NCBI RefSeq assembly: GCF_014698035.1
Contig: NZ_JACJSF010000015.1
Coordinates: 1 to 64,000 of the forward strand
Source of the DNA: Desmonostoc muscorum FACHB-395
GTDB taxonomy: Bacteria; Cyanobacteriota; Cyanobacteriia; Cyanobacteriales; Nostocaceae
Direction of reading: 5' to 3'
Length of the DNA: 64,000 bases
Shown here: positions 28,267 through 37,036 of the stretch, piece after piece
Position numbering within the stretch: the first letter of the stretch is position 1
Layout of the letters: each line of letters opens with the position of its first letter
The notes under the pieces: model-generated
Told to the model about the DNA's origin: nothing
What the model saw: the letters and a program-made list of their open reading frames with translations, nothing else
Databases searched by the model: none
Made by a program: the position numbers and the translations under genes

Positions 28267-28842
28267 TTAAGAATTTTGACTTCTGAATACTCCAGCATCC
28301 TCTCTGGTTGGCAATGGCGAACCAAGGACACTGAGATTGAGAACATGACCACCAGTTACTAAATAAACAGTTTCACTAAGGGCAGCTAGTTGGCGTACTA
28401 AAGAACCCAAGCGATCGCGGAACATCCTCCCAAGGGGATAAGCTGGTACTACACCCCAACCTACCTCTTCTGCTACAAACAGCACATCAGCAGCAACTAG
28501 CTCTACTGTCTCTAATAACTCTACAACGATATTTTCCCAGCTAGATTCGTCCTCTTCTAAGAGATTAGCAACCCAAGTTCCTAAAGAATCGACTAAAAGG
28601 CAGTTATAGGGTTTGGCATCGGCGAGGGTAGCAGACAGTTCTATAGGTACGGATAGAGTTACCCAGTCTTGGGGACGGCGTTGTTGGTGTTCTAAAATAC
28701 GTTGGTGCCATTCCTGGTCATCTGTGTTATCGGTCGCTGTTGCTACGTAAACAACTGCTTTCCCTGACTCCATAGCCAGAGTTTCCGCCCATTCACTTTT
28801 ACCAGATCGTGCTGGCCCTGTTACCAAGATGATTTTACCCAA
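28267..28842 (-). CDS. cobU: Adenosylcobinamide kinase / adenosylcobinamide-phosphate guanylyltransferase
   Basis: A roughly 191-residue bifunctional enzyme of the late cobalamin route. P-loop ILVTGPARSGKSEWAE, the RILEHQQRRPQDW segment carrying the His that takes GMP, and LLVDSLGTWVANLLEE are diagnostic. I prefer the TTG at 28842 (product MGKIILVTG), which gives the usual length; the first ATG of the frame at 28920 adds a hydrophobic 26-residue extension that does not belong to the family and lies in repeat-like sequence. No cobalamin riboswitch was seen. Confidence 0.9.
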   Translation of the reverse strand: MGKIILVTGPARSGKSEWAETLAMESGKAVVYVATATDNTDDQEWHQRILEHQQRRPQDWVTLSVPIELSATLADAKPYNCLLVDSLGTWVANLLEEDESSWENIVVELLETVELVAADVLFVAEEVGWGVVPAYPLGRMFRDRLGSLVRQLAALSETVYLVTGGHVLNLSVLGSPLPTREDAGVFRSQNS

Positions 28843-28920
28843 AGTTGTTTTCTGAGTATTGTAACAAAACGAGAATTCAGAAATCAGGAGCCAGAATAAT
28901 ACCTCCAGTAAGCTCCGCAA

Positions 28921-29370
28921 ACAGGATTGAATTCTGTGTTATGGGGCTGAATCCCCAACTTTCTTGTTCTGAATTCTGAATTCTGAATTCTGTATTTTGC
29001 CTTCTTCAACAAGAATATGCTTACGGTTGCAATTTATCACCACATTTTTTACTTCATCAGCGAGATTTTTGGTTTCAAATAACTTTTAAGGGATAAAATT
29101 AGCACCAACATCATTGATGTCACAACTGGCAAAAGCCGAAAATCCCAACAACCCCATTCTTAATGATTCAACAAGAGGCAGGGGGCAGGGGGAAAAGGAG
29201 CAAGGGGAAATGATCCCTGCTCTCTGCTGTGGAGCGAAGCAGAACATGGGTCTGATTCCCCCACAACAACCAAGTGTGGTTCTAGTTCTATTGGGTCGAA
29301 TCCCCATCTGAATTATCCCCCCTGCTCTCCTGCCTCTTCTTCAACACCATTGGGGACAGCAAAATTTAGG
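28921..29370. other. Repeat-rich divergent gap between cobU and the next gene
   Basis: GAATTCTGAATTCTGAATTCTG heptads at about 28968-28995, then GGCAGGGGGCAGGGGG units near 29175-29200 with a roughly complementary copy near 29320. Open frames on both strands at 29086-29311 consist of these repeats and are rejected. Confidence 0.55.
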
Positions 29371-30192
29371 ATGTCTTTCTTTATGAACGCAGGCTTAAAA
29401 CGCATAGAAGCAACTCTACACGATTTAGGGAATCGCGGTACTGCCCCTGCCGCCGAAGCAACTGATTCGACGACAAAACGGCCTTTTTCCTTTAGAATCA
29501 GTGTCGGAGCCAACGAATCCGCAGAAAGTACACAAACTCTATCATCTCAGGAAGAACAAACAGTTGAATTGGGCGTAGATACTGAGAGTGATTATCCTCC
29601 TGAACAGAATTTCTTTCCTCACCATGACTCTGTGCAGACCTTTCAAACACAAGAGAATGGGGGCAAAACACCCAGCTTACCCAAGTTGAAAACTCCAAGT
29701 TTTAGTAACCATCGCCACGGAGCAAATCCAGCATTGGCGATGAATCTATTACAAGAAATTCAGGAAACTGTCGCGGGTTGGCAAATAGAACTGCAAAATA
29801 TTTTGAACCAAATTCAGGATATTTACTTAGAAGGGCCAATTGTCAATGGCTGGTTAGAATCCAATCCCAGCGAACCAGAACCGGGAGGAACCGCAACACT
29901 GCGTCATGCAGAAGTTGACCGCCTGATGAACTACGTAGAAGAAATTTGCGCCACTGGTGGGAAAGTATCTTATAAATCATCTATTAATGGCTACCGCCTA
30001 TGTGGTGTAGACGATGCTGGTAAAGTCTGGTCACGCCCATGTCCAGCAGATCAGGTTCCTAATGTTAGTATGGCGATCGCACGTTACCAAAAGTTACGTC
30101 AACTTTTGGGGCGCAAGCAATCTTTAGAAACCCGCCTGAGTCAACTGGCCCAAACACTTGTAGTTTTACACAGTCATATTCAACAAACGTGA
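29371..30192 (+). CDS. Conserved hypothetical protein with coiled coils
   Basis: A 273-residue soluble protein (ATG at 29371; an ATG at 29383 is equally possible). The first 120 residues are low-complexity, acidic and Ser/Thr/Gln-rich; residues about 128-165 (LLQEIQETVAGWQIELQNIL) and the C-terminus (about 235-273, LRQLLGRKQSLETRLSQLAQ) are coiled coils. Between them VSYKSSINGYRLCGVDDAGKVWSRPC is a compact conserved-looking segment. I do not recognise a named family. It is followed by the glycosyltransferase module 135 bp later. Confidence 0.7.
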   Translation: MSFFMNAGLKRIEATLHDLGNRGTAPAAEATDSTTKRPFSFRISVGANESAESTQTLSSQEEQTVELGVDTESDYPPEQNFFPHHDSVQTFQTQENGGKTPSLPKLKTPSFSNHRHGANPALAMNLLQEIQETVAGWQIELQNILNQIQDIYLEGPIVNGWLESNPSEPEPGGTATLRHAEVDRLMNYVEEICATGGKVSYKSSINGYRLCGVDDAGKVWSRPCPADQVPNVSMAIARYQKLRQLLGRKQSLETRLSQLAQTLVVLHSHIQQT

Positions 30193-30326
30193 AGTTTTAA
30201 AGATTATTTCCGAAGAAACTCGGTTGGTGGGTCGGTAATTTTTGGTTTAGATTAACTCTCAGCAGGTATGCGTTGGATTTAAGATTTTTATCTAAAATCC
30301 CAAATCTCAAATCCAAAATAAAATCT

Positions 30327-31259
30327 ATGCCAGACACCCAAATCTCTGCCATTATCTGTACCCACAATCGAGATACCTATTTAGGGGCTGCAATTGATAG
30401 TCTTTTAGCGCAGGATTTTGCTGCTGACTTTGAAATTGTGGTAGTTGATAATGGATCTAGCGATCGCACCCGTGAGGTTGTAGAACAAAGGGCCCACAAT
30501 CCGCGCCTGAAGTATGTATTTGAACCCACTATCGGTTTATCTGTCGCCCGCAACACAGGCGCAAAAGTAGCTAGTGGCGACATTCTGGCTTATCTGGATG
30601 ACGATGCTGTTGCTAGCCCTGGGTGGCTACAAGTTTTATATTTTGCCTATTACAATAATTCTAAACTAGCGATCGCAGGTGGCAAAGTCACTCTCTTATG
30701 GCCCCCAGGAATCGAACAACCACGATGGCTATCTCCAGGGTTAGCGGCAAATCTGGGTGCATACGACTTGGGTGACAGTAACATCTACATCGAGCAACCT
30801 GGCTTAACACCCAGAGGCTTAAATTACTCTATCCGCCGCAGTTTCCTAGAAGAAATTGGCGGTTTTGATCCTCATCTCGGCCGAGTGGGGAAAAATCTAT
30901 TATCAAATGAAGAACTGCAAATGACCGAATTTGCCCTACAGCGTGGTTGGCAAGTTGCTTATCTTCCTGAAGCACTGGTTGCTCACAATGTTGCCCCAGA
31001 ACGCCTACAACGCACTTGGTTTTTAAATCGAGGCTGGTGGCAGGGTATCAGTGAATGCTATCGAGAACAACTTGCTGGTAAAGCTGGAATCGCTCAATTG
31101 CAGCGAGGTGGCGAACGGTTTGTGCGTGGCTTGTATAAAGCATTGCAATATTTTTCTGATCCAGCAGAACGGTTTGACAAACTTGTATATGCTTACGGTC
31201 AGATTGGTTACTTAAATGCTGCTATTCAAGGTCTTTTATTTACATCAAATAAGAAATAA
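30327..31259 (+). CDS. GT2 glycosyltransferase (HpsE-like)
   Basis: A 310-residue cytoplasmic GT-A enzyme. ISAIICTHNRDTYLGAAIDSL and VVVDNGSSDRT bind the nucleotide sugar, YLDDDAVASPGWL is the metal-binding DxD, and GLNYSIRRSFLEEIGGFD, then SNEELQMTEFALQRGW form the acceptor side. I chose the ATG at 30327 (MPDTQ); the frame extends 18 codons upstream without family resemblance. It resembles HpsE of the hormogonium polysaccharide genes, and the next two genes fit a polysaccharide module. The HpsE name is from memory and is tentative. Confidence 0.88.
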   Translation: MPDTQISAIICTHNRDTYLGAAIDSLLAQDFAADFEIVVVDNGSSDRTREVVEQRAHNPRLKYVFEPTIGLSVARNTGAKVASGDILAYLDDDAVASPGWLQVLYFAYYNNSKLAIAGGKVTLLWPPGIEQPRWLSPGLAANLGAYDLGDSNIYIEQPGLTPRGLNYSIRRSFLEEIGGFDPHLGRVGKNLLSNEELQMTEFALQRGWQVAYLPEALVAHNVAPERLQRTWFLNRGWWQGISECYREQLAGKAGIAQLQRGGERFVRGLYKALQYFSDPAERFDKLVYAYGQIGYLNAAIQGLLFTSNKK

Positions 31260-31282
31260 CCGATAACATAATTTATACTGAT

Positions 31283-32239
31283 ATGTCATCTAAAATACCA
31301 GTTTCTGTATTAATTCCGGCAAAAAACGAACAAGCAAACTTGCCCGCCTGCCTCGCTAGCCTCAGCAGAGCAGATGAAATATTTGTAGTAGATTCTCAAA
31401 GTACCGATAACAGCATTGAAATTGCGAAAAGCCACGGTGTTAATGTTGTGCAATTCAACTTCAATGGAGGCTGGCCCAAAAAGAAAAATTGGTCTTTAGA
31501 TAATTTACCTTTCCGTAACGAATGGGTGCTAATTGTAGATTGCGATGAGCGCATCACCCCGGAACTTTGGGAAGAAATTGACCAAGCAATTCAAAATCAA
31601 GAATATACAGGTTATTACCTCAACCGCCGTGTCTTTTTCTTAGGAAAATGGATTCGTTACGGTGGGAAATATCCCGATTGGAATCTTCGTTTATTTCAGC
31701 ATAAAAAAGGTCGCTACGAAAACCTAAATACAGAAGATATTCCTAATACTGGTGACAACGAAGTTCACGAACATGTGATTTTGCAGGGCAAAGTTGGGTA
31801 TCTCAAAAATGATATGCTCCACGAGGACTTCCGCGACCTTTATCACTGGCTAGAACGGCACAATCGTTATTCTAACTGGGAAGCCAGCGTTTATTTTAAT
31901 ATTCTCACAGGTAAAGATGATAGCGGCACTATCGGCGCGAATCTATTTGGTGATGCAGTGCAACGTAAGCGCTTTTTGAAAAAAGTGTGGGTACACCTGC
32001 CATTTAAACCCATTTTACGGTTTGTTTTATTTTATATAATTCAACGCGGTTTTTTGGATGGCAAAGCTGGATATATTTATGCACGCTTGCTGAGTCAATA
32101 TGAATATCAAATTGGCGTTAAACTTTACGAATTACGTAATTGTGGTGGTCATTTAAATACTGCAACTACCCCAAAGGCAGAAGCAGGGGAGCAGGAGAGC
32201 AGAGGAGCAGAGGTAAAGCTATTGACTATTGACTCATAA
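31283..32239 (+). CDS. GT2 glycosyltransferase (WaaE/KdtX-like)
   Basis: A 318-residue GT-A enzyme, smaller acceptor domain than its neighbour. VSVLIPAKNEQANLPACLAS, FVVDSQSTDNS and LIVDCDERITPELW (DxD-like) are clear, followed by RYGGKYPDWNLRLFQHKKG and VHEHVILQGKVGYLKNDMLHEDF. The last 25 or so residues (TTPKAEAGEQESRGAEV) are encoded by a GGAGCAG repeat and probably not part of the fold. It starts 23 bp after the upstream transferase gene, so the two are likely co-transcribed. Confidence 0.88.
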   Translation: MSSKIPVSVLIPAKNEQANLPACLASLSRADEIFVVDSQSTDNSIEIAKSHGVNVVQFNFNGGWPKKKNWSLDNLPFRNEWVLIVDCDERITPELWEEIDQAIQNQEYTGYYLNRRVFFLGKWIRYGGKYPDWNLRLFQHKKGRYENLNTEDIPNTGDNEVHEHVILQGKVGYLKNDMLHEDFRDLYHWLERHNRYSNWEASVYFNILTGKDDSGTIGANLFGDAVQRKRFLKKVWVHLPFKPILRFVLFYIIQRGFLDGKAGYIYARLLSQYEYQIGVKLYELRNCGGHLNTATTPKAEAGEQESRGAEVKLLTIDS

Positions 32240-32256
32240 CAAATGAAAAATGACCA

Positions 32257-32838
32257 ATGACAAATGACCAACCTTTTGTAGATTTACGCAAATATGACCA
32301 ATCTTGGTTTGATCGGGGACGGCCAAGTTGGTATGTATTGTTGTGGTGGCTTGTACAAGCGATCGCATTTCCCCTTACTCCTCAACCGTTAAATATTCTG
32401 CGTTGTGCTTTGCTACGACTATTTGGCGCTCGTATCGGCAAAGGTGTATTAATTCGACCCACCGCCCGCTTCACCTATCCTTGGAAAGTTACCATTGGCA
32501 ACTACAGTTGGATTGGAGATAACGTAGTTTTTTACAGCCTCGATCAGATCCACATCGGTGAACACTGCGTAGTTTCCCAAAAAAGTTACCTGTGTACTGG
32601 TAGTCACGATCTCCAAGATCCTGCTTTTGGGTTAAAAACAGCGATTATCACTATTAACAATGGTGCATGGGTAGCAGCAGATTGTTTCGTTGGGCCGGGA
32701 GTGCAAATCGGCGCTAATGCTGTGATTGGCGCTCGTAGTACTGTTTTGACGAATATGCCTTCTGGACAGGTTTGTTGGGGAAGCCCCTGTCGTCCTAAGA
32801 CGAGTCGCATAAAACTTGATACCCCTACAACCCCGTGA
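32257..32838 (+). CDS. Sugar O-acetyltransferase, WcaF/HpsU-like (left-handed beta helix)
   Basis: A 193-residue member of the hexapeptide acyltransferase group. After LVQAIAFPLTPQPLNILRCALLRLFGARIG come hexapeptide turns: IRPTARFTYPWKVTIGNYSW, then IHIGEHCVVSQKSYLCTGSHD with the catalytic His, and VGPGVQIGANAVIGARSTV. Homologues acetylate sugars of exported polysaccharides. It begins 17 bp after the second glycosyltransferase gene, within GACCAATGACAAATG repeat units that supply its start codon. Confidence 0.88.
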   Translation: MTNDQPFVDLRKYDQSWFDRGRPSWYVLLWWLVQAIAFPLTPQPLNILRCALLRLFGARIGKGVLIRPTARFTYPWKVTIGNYSWIGDNVVFYSLDQIHIGEHCVVSQKSYLCTGSHDLQDPAFGLKTAIITINNGAWVAADCFVGPGVQIGANAVIGARSTVLTNMPSGQVCWGSPCRPKTSRIKLDTPTTP

Positions 32839-33583
32839 TTTTATAGATAAACATATTAAGGTAGCCCAGCTAGCTGGGCTACCTTAAATTTTCTACATAT
32901 TTTACTTATAGCGGTTCTCAATTGCATAGAATATAGGCCAATAAGGTTCAGTTAAGGGTAAAGCTCTGGCGTTAGCGTAGCGCAGCGTTAGCGTTCGTGC
33001 AGCGTCTCGTAGAGAGGAACGAGCGTCACCCGTAGGGCTTACCGGAGGCTACCACCATCGCGCAGTGTCTCGCAGAGAAGGAGACCAAAGATGCCAAGAG
33101 AAAGAAGAAATACTTAACTGAACTGTATTCACCTATAAACTCTGCTTTATACAGGTATTTCCTGGAGATAGTTTGCTTTTAATTAAATCTTTTTGCTTTC
33201 TAGTCCAAAATTCGTGCATATCTAAAAAATCTGGCAGAAGATGTGATGCGCCAAATCAGCCAAGTGATAGCCTAATTAGCAAAATTTTTTCTCATTCCCA
33301 CAAGTGAGAGTCACCCAAATGTGTAAAAGTATAAGCTGTTATTGCGATCGCCTTTGGCGTTCTCGCAAGGTACCTAATAAAATGGAGCGTTCACCTAGCA
33401 TCTTGTTAGAGAATTAATCGCAATAACAATATATATATCATCTTGGTCAATTTGCTTGCATTGGAATGCTCCCGAAGAATTAGGTGATGAAGTGCCCTTT
33501 GCCAACCATGTTCGTCAACTTGCCAAAGATTTTAAATATCAACAAATTCGATAAATTTAAAACAAATTTAATAGGAGGCAAGT
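32839..33583. other. 745-bp gap: Nostoc-type palindromic repeats and a gene remnant
   Basis: From about 32955 to 33085 lies a GC-richer block with GCGTTAGCG, GTCTCGTAGAGA and TCTCGCAGAGA motifs of dispersed Nostoc repeats. A hairpin GTAGCCCAGCTAGCTGGGCTAC (32861-32882) follows the acetyltransferase gene and then reads CTTAAATTTT, so it may terminate that operon. A coding remnant at 33399-33554 is listed separately. Confidence 0.55.
33399..33554 (+). pseudogene. Remnant of a coding sequence upstream of the hybrid kinase
   Basis: This frame is open from after a TAG (33396-33398) to TAA at 33552-33554 and encodes LHWNAPEELGDEVPFANHVRQ, LAKDFKYQQIR (parts), which reads as protein-like sequence with ordinary Nostoc codon use. 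There is no start codon and no similarity I can name beyond C-terminal tails of some Nostoc proteins. It may be the end of a decayed gene whose front has been replaced by repeats. Confidence 0.35.
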
Positions 33584-35977
33584 ATGAATTTTAACAAAGA
33601 TGAAAAAAATGTCATTTTAATAGTTGATGATGCCCCTATTAATTTAGAGATATTATTCAAGCTTTTAGAGTATTACGGCTTGAAGGTTTTAGTATCTGAA
33701 GATGGAATGAATGCCATTGAAATTGCAGAGAATGCCTTACCCGACCTAATCTTATTGGATGTATTAATGCCAGGAATTGACGGCTTTGAAACTTGTAGAC
33801 TTTTGAAAAAAAATCCAGCTACTCAAGATATTCCAGTAATATTTCTAACTGCTATAACCGATAAGATAGATCAAATCAAAGGTTTGAATCTTGGGGCAGT
33901 AGATTACATAACTAAACCTCTAGAACATAAAGAGGTTTTAGCTAGGGTAAATATCCATTTACGTTTACGAAACCTCACAAAAAAACTCACAGAGCAAAAT
34001 AAACGTTTAGAAATAGAAATCTTTGAGCGCCAGCGAGTAGAAGAAGAACTGCGATGTCATTCAGCTGCATTAGATGAGTGGAACAATCGCTACCAAGCAC
34101 TAATTCAAGCGAGTGGTCAAATTCTCTACGACTGGTACTTGGATACCAACGATATTAAATATGGTGGCAATGTAGAGCAAATATTAGGTTACTCTATGCC
34201 TGAGATGTTAGGAGGTTTGAAGCGTTGGTTAGAGTTAGTTCATCCTGATGATAGAAAATTATTCAATGAAGAGATTAACCACGTTTTATCCGCAAAAGAG
34301 CGATTCCACCTTGAGTTTCGCGTTGCTCGCAAAGATGGCACTTACATCACAGTTGAAAATAATGGTTATATCTTTTTAGACTCTACAGGCAAAGTTGCTC
34401 GGATGGCGGGCTTTGTAATTGATATTACCGAACAGCAAGCTGTGCTACGTGAACGCAAAAATGCAGAGCAAAAAATTCGTGAGCAAGCAGCTTGGCTCGA
34501 TATCACCACAGACGCAATTATCGTTCAAGATTTAGTTAACAAAATTCAATTTTGGAATAAAGGGGCTGAACATCTGTACGGTTGGATTGCAGAAGAAGCA
34601 TTGAGCAAGAATGCCAATCAGTTTTTGTATCAAAAGCAAAGTTTTGGCCAACTAAAAAACATCCAGAAAACTTTAGTTGAACATGGTTCGTGGCAAGGTG
34701 AATTATATCAAGTTACCAAACAAGGCCAAGAGATTATCGTTGCTAGCCGATGGACACTGGTAAATGATAATGAGGGACAAGCTAAATCCGTCCTAATTGT
34801 CAACTCCGACATTACAGAGAAAAAACAACTGGAAGCGCAGTTTCTCCGCGCCCAGCGAATGGAAAGCCTTGGCACTCTAGCAAGTGGTATTGCCCACGAT
34901 CTTAACAATGCACTAACACCTATGTTGATGACAGTGCAACTTTTAGAGGCACAGCTTCCAGATGAAAAAAGTCAGCAATGGCTAACAATTATGGAAACAA
35001 ATGTTAAACGCACCGCAGATTTAGTTAAACAAGTGTTATGGTTTTCACGCGGCTCTGTAGGGAACTTTAAAACCTTACAGGTGCGGTATTTGATTTCAGA
35101 AATTGAAAATATTATTAAGCAAACATTTTCCAGAGCTATTGAAATCCGTATTGATATTTCTGAGCAAAACTTATGGAATATCTTTGGCGATGCTACCCAG
35201 TTACACCAAGTGCTAATGAACCTATGTATCAATGCTCATGATGCCATGCCTAATGGCGGTATTCTAAAGATTTCTGCGAAGAATTTCTGGGTTGATAGTC
35301 ATTACGCCAAAATGAATATTGATGCTAAGGTAGGTTCTTATGTAATGATTAGCGTCTCTGATACAGGCATAGGAATTAAGAGAGAAATAGTAGATAGAAT
35401 TTTTGAGCCATTTTTCACAACAAAAGAAGTCGGAAAAGGCACAGGGCTTGGTCTTTCAACAGTGCTTGGGATTATAAAAAGCCACTTCGGTTTTGTGAAT
35501 GTAGTGACTGACGTGGGCAAAGGCACAGAGTTTCAAGTTTGCTTACCCGCCACGCAAACAATGGAGACAGATAGTCAATTAGCTGGAGATGAATTACCAC
35601 CGGGGCATGGAGAATTGATTCTCGTGGTTGATGATGAAGATTCAATTCGAGAGGTTACTCAAACCTGGTTAGAAAAAAATGCCTATAAAGTTATAGTAGC
35701 TAGTGATGGGATTGATGCGATCGCACTATATACAGAATATCAACAAGAAATTAGTGTAGTCTTAGTTGATATGATGATGCCAAACATGGATGGGCCAACA
35801 ACCATTAATGTGTTGAAAAAAATTAATCCAGAGATCAAAATTATTGGTGTTAGTGGATTAGCTTCCAATCATGAAATAATTAAAATCCTTGGTAATAGTG
35901 TCAAAACCCTATTGTCCAAGCCCTACACCTCAAGCGACTTGTTAAGAAATTTACAGATGGTAATTAATACAAAGTAG
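33584..35977 (+). CDS. Hybrid sensor histidine kinase with two receiver domains and PAS domains
   Basis: A 797-residue soluble kinase. N-terminal receiver (about 8-125; Asp59 in LILLDVLMPGIDG), a short coiled coil (about 130-160), two PAS domains (about 165-285 and 300-420), a HisKA domain with the acceptor His near 438 in LASGIAHDLNNALTPML, HATPase (about 540-660; LMNLCINAHDAMPNGG, DTGIGI, GTGLGLST), and a C-terminal receiver (about 680-797; Asp near 728 in VLVDMMMPNMDG). It has no membrane segment. The layout is common in filamentous cyanobacteria; the stimulus is unknown. No adjacent response regulator. Confidence 0.92.
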   Translation: MNFNKDEKNVILIVDDAPINLEILFKLLEYYGLKVLVSEDGMNAIEIAENALPDLILLDVLMPGIDGFETCRLLKKNPATQDIPVIFLTAITDKIDQIKGLNLGAVDYITKPLEHKEVLARVNIHLRLRNLTKKLTEQNKRLEIEIFERQRVEEELRCHSAALDEWNNRYQALIQASGQILYDWYLDTNDIKYGGNVEQILGYSMPEMLGGLKRWLELVHPDDRKLFNEEINHVLSAKERFHLEFRVARKDGTYITVENNGYIFLDSTGKVARMAGFVIDITEQQAVLRERKNAEQKIREQAAWLDITTDAIIVQDLVNKIQFWNKGAEHLYGWIAEEALSKNANQFLYQKQSFGQLKNIQKTLVEHGSWQGELYQVTKQGQEIIVASRWTLVNDNEGQAKSVLIVNSDITEKKQLEAQFLRAQRMESLGTLASGIAHDLNNALTPMLMTVQLLEAQLPDEKSQQWLTIMETNVKRTADLVKQVLWFSRGSVGNFKTLQVRYLISEIENIIKQTFSRAIEIRIDISEQNLWNIFGDATQLHQVLMNLCINAHDAMPNGGILKISAKNFWVDSHYAKMNIDAKVGSYVMISVSDTGIGIKREIVDRIFEPFFTTKEVGKGTGLGLSTVLGIIKSHFGFVNVVTDVGKGTEFQVCLPATQTMETDSQLAGDELPPGHGELILVVDDEDSIREVTQTWLEKNAYKVIVASDGIDAIALYTEYQQEISVVLVDMMMPNMDGPTTINVLKKINPEIKIIGVSGLASNHEIIKILGNSVKTLLSKPYTSSDLLRNLQMVINTK

Positions 35978-36097
35978 AGTTTGTCATTCGTCATTTGTCA
36001 TTTGTCATTGGTTATTTCTACCTCATCTCCCATTCCCCATTCCCCAGTGCCCATGAGTGGTAATATATTCTCATGGCTGCTCTAATCCTTGCTATTG

Positions 36098-36574
36098 ATG
36101 AACAAACTACTGGATGAAACGCTGTCAATCGAAACTGCTGAACGCATAAACAGCAGAGCTAGCACTCCGTTTGATAATGCTTATAAAGCAGCATTGTCTA
36201 CTGAGGGAGCAAGATATGTCCAAGGATTTTTAACTTTTGTGGGAAAGCCATACAGGCCCATTGAACACAGTTGGATTGAACTAGGCGATGCCTCTGAGGT
36301 ACGCATTATCGATCCCACATTACCGCACCTGAACAAAAATCCCCAAGAACTCTGGTATTTTGCAGCACAAAGGCTAACGGTTAAAAAATTGAAAGCCATC
36401 ATTGAAGAATCGAAAGAAGATTATCCAGAAGATGAACCATTACCAATCTATGGCGATCCACCTTATGAATATTATGGTGATGTGATGTTGGGTGGTCAGG
36501 ACTATTTGGCAGCATATCAAGCCGCAGAAGCTAAGTGCAAAGAAATCAACAAACTCAACCCTGAGAGAAACTAA
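36098..36574 (+). CDS. Conserved hypothetical protein
   Basis: A 158-residue soluble acidic protein from the ATG at 36098. No named domain recognised. The segment ARYVQGFLTFVGKPYRPIEHSWIEL followed by RIIDPTLP is a pattern seen in small proteins whose His and Asp suggest a papain-like or transglutaminase-like half; there is no obvious Cys, so catalysis is not claimed. Flanked by short tandem repeats on both sides. Confidence 0.65.
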   Translation: MNKLLDETLSIETAERINSRASTPFDNAYKAALSTEGARYVQGFLTFVGKPYRPIEHSWIELGDASEVRIIDPTLPHLNKNPQELWYFAAQRLTVKKLKAIIEESKEDYPEDEPLPIYGDPPYEYYGDVMLGGQDYLAAYQAAEAKCKEINKLNPERN

Positions 36575-36596
36575 ATAATTCATAATTACGAATTAT

Positions 36597-37001
36597 TTAA
36601 TAGGATTTACCATCGCTGCCAAAGTATTCCCTATAGCCACAAATTTTGTCTCCACGCACATCAAAAGAAACCACTACCCGATTTTTGTAAAGCTGCCCAA
36701 ACAAAAGTCCCTCATCTCGAAACTCAAAAACAGCCGTTGTTTCATTGCTCGTAACACGGTCTAAGCCGGTCAAGTTCAAACCAGGGCTGAAGGCTTCAAA
36801 AACGTACTCGAAAAATTCTCTAGCTCGCTGTTTACCGACATTCAAACCGTGGAATTTACCCATTGGAAACCAAAGGGTAAAGTCTTCTGTGAGCATATCT
36901 AACAATGCTTCCCACTCTCCAGTTGCCATACCATACGTAAGATGCTCAAATGCCTGTCGAGCAACTTTTAAAGTATTTTCTGAGTCTTGTGTCATTCCCA
37001 C
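36597..37001 (-). CDS. SnoaL-like / NTF2-like protein
   Basis: A 134-residue cone-shaped alpha+beta protein. VARQAFEHLTYGMATGEWEALLDMLTEDFTLWFP, then FFEYVFEAFSPG and VVSFDVRGDKICGYREYF follow the NTF2-like pattern. Such folds serve as small-molecule isomerases, hydrolases or binding proteins. It lies 35 bp upstream of, and on the same strand as, the MDR oxidoreductase gene. Substrate not predictable. Confidence 0.8.
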   Translation of the reverse strand: MGMTQDSENTLKVARQAFEHLTYGMATGEWEALLDMLTEDFTLWFPMGKFHGLNVGKQRAREFFEYVFEAFSPGLNLTGLDRVTSNETTAVFEFRDEGLLFGQLYKNRVVVSFDVRGDKICGYREYFGSDGKSY

Positions 37002-37036
37002 CCGCGCTAACTAGATATAAACTAATGCTGTGTGAC

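Noticed and set aside
28843..29370. Cobalamin riboswitch near cobU
   Set aside because: No B12-box-like sequence or multi-helix leader was visible; the region is short repeats.
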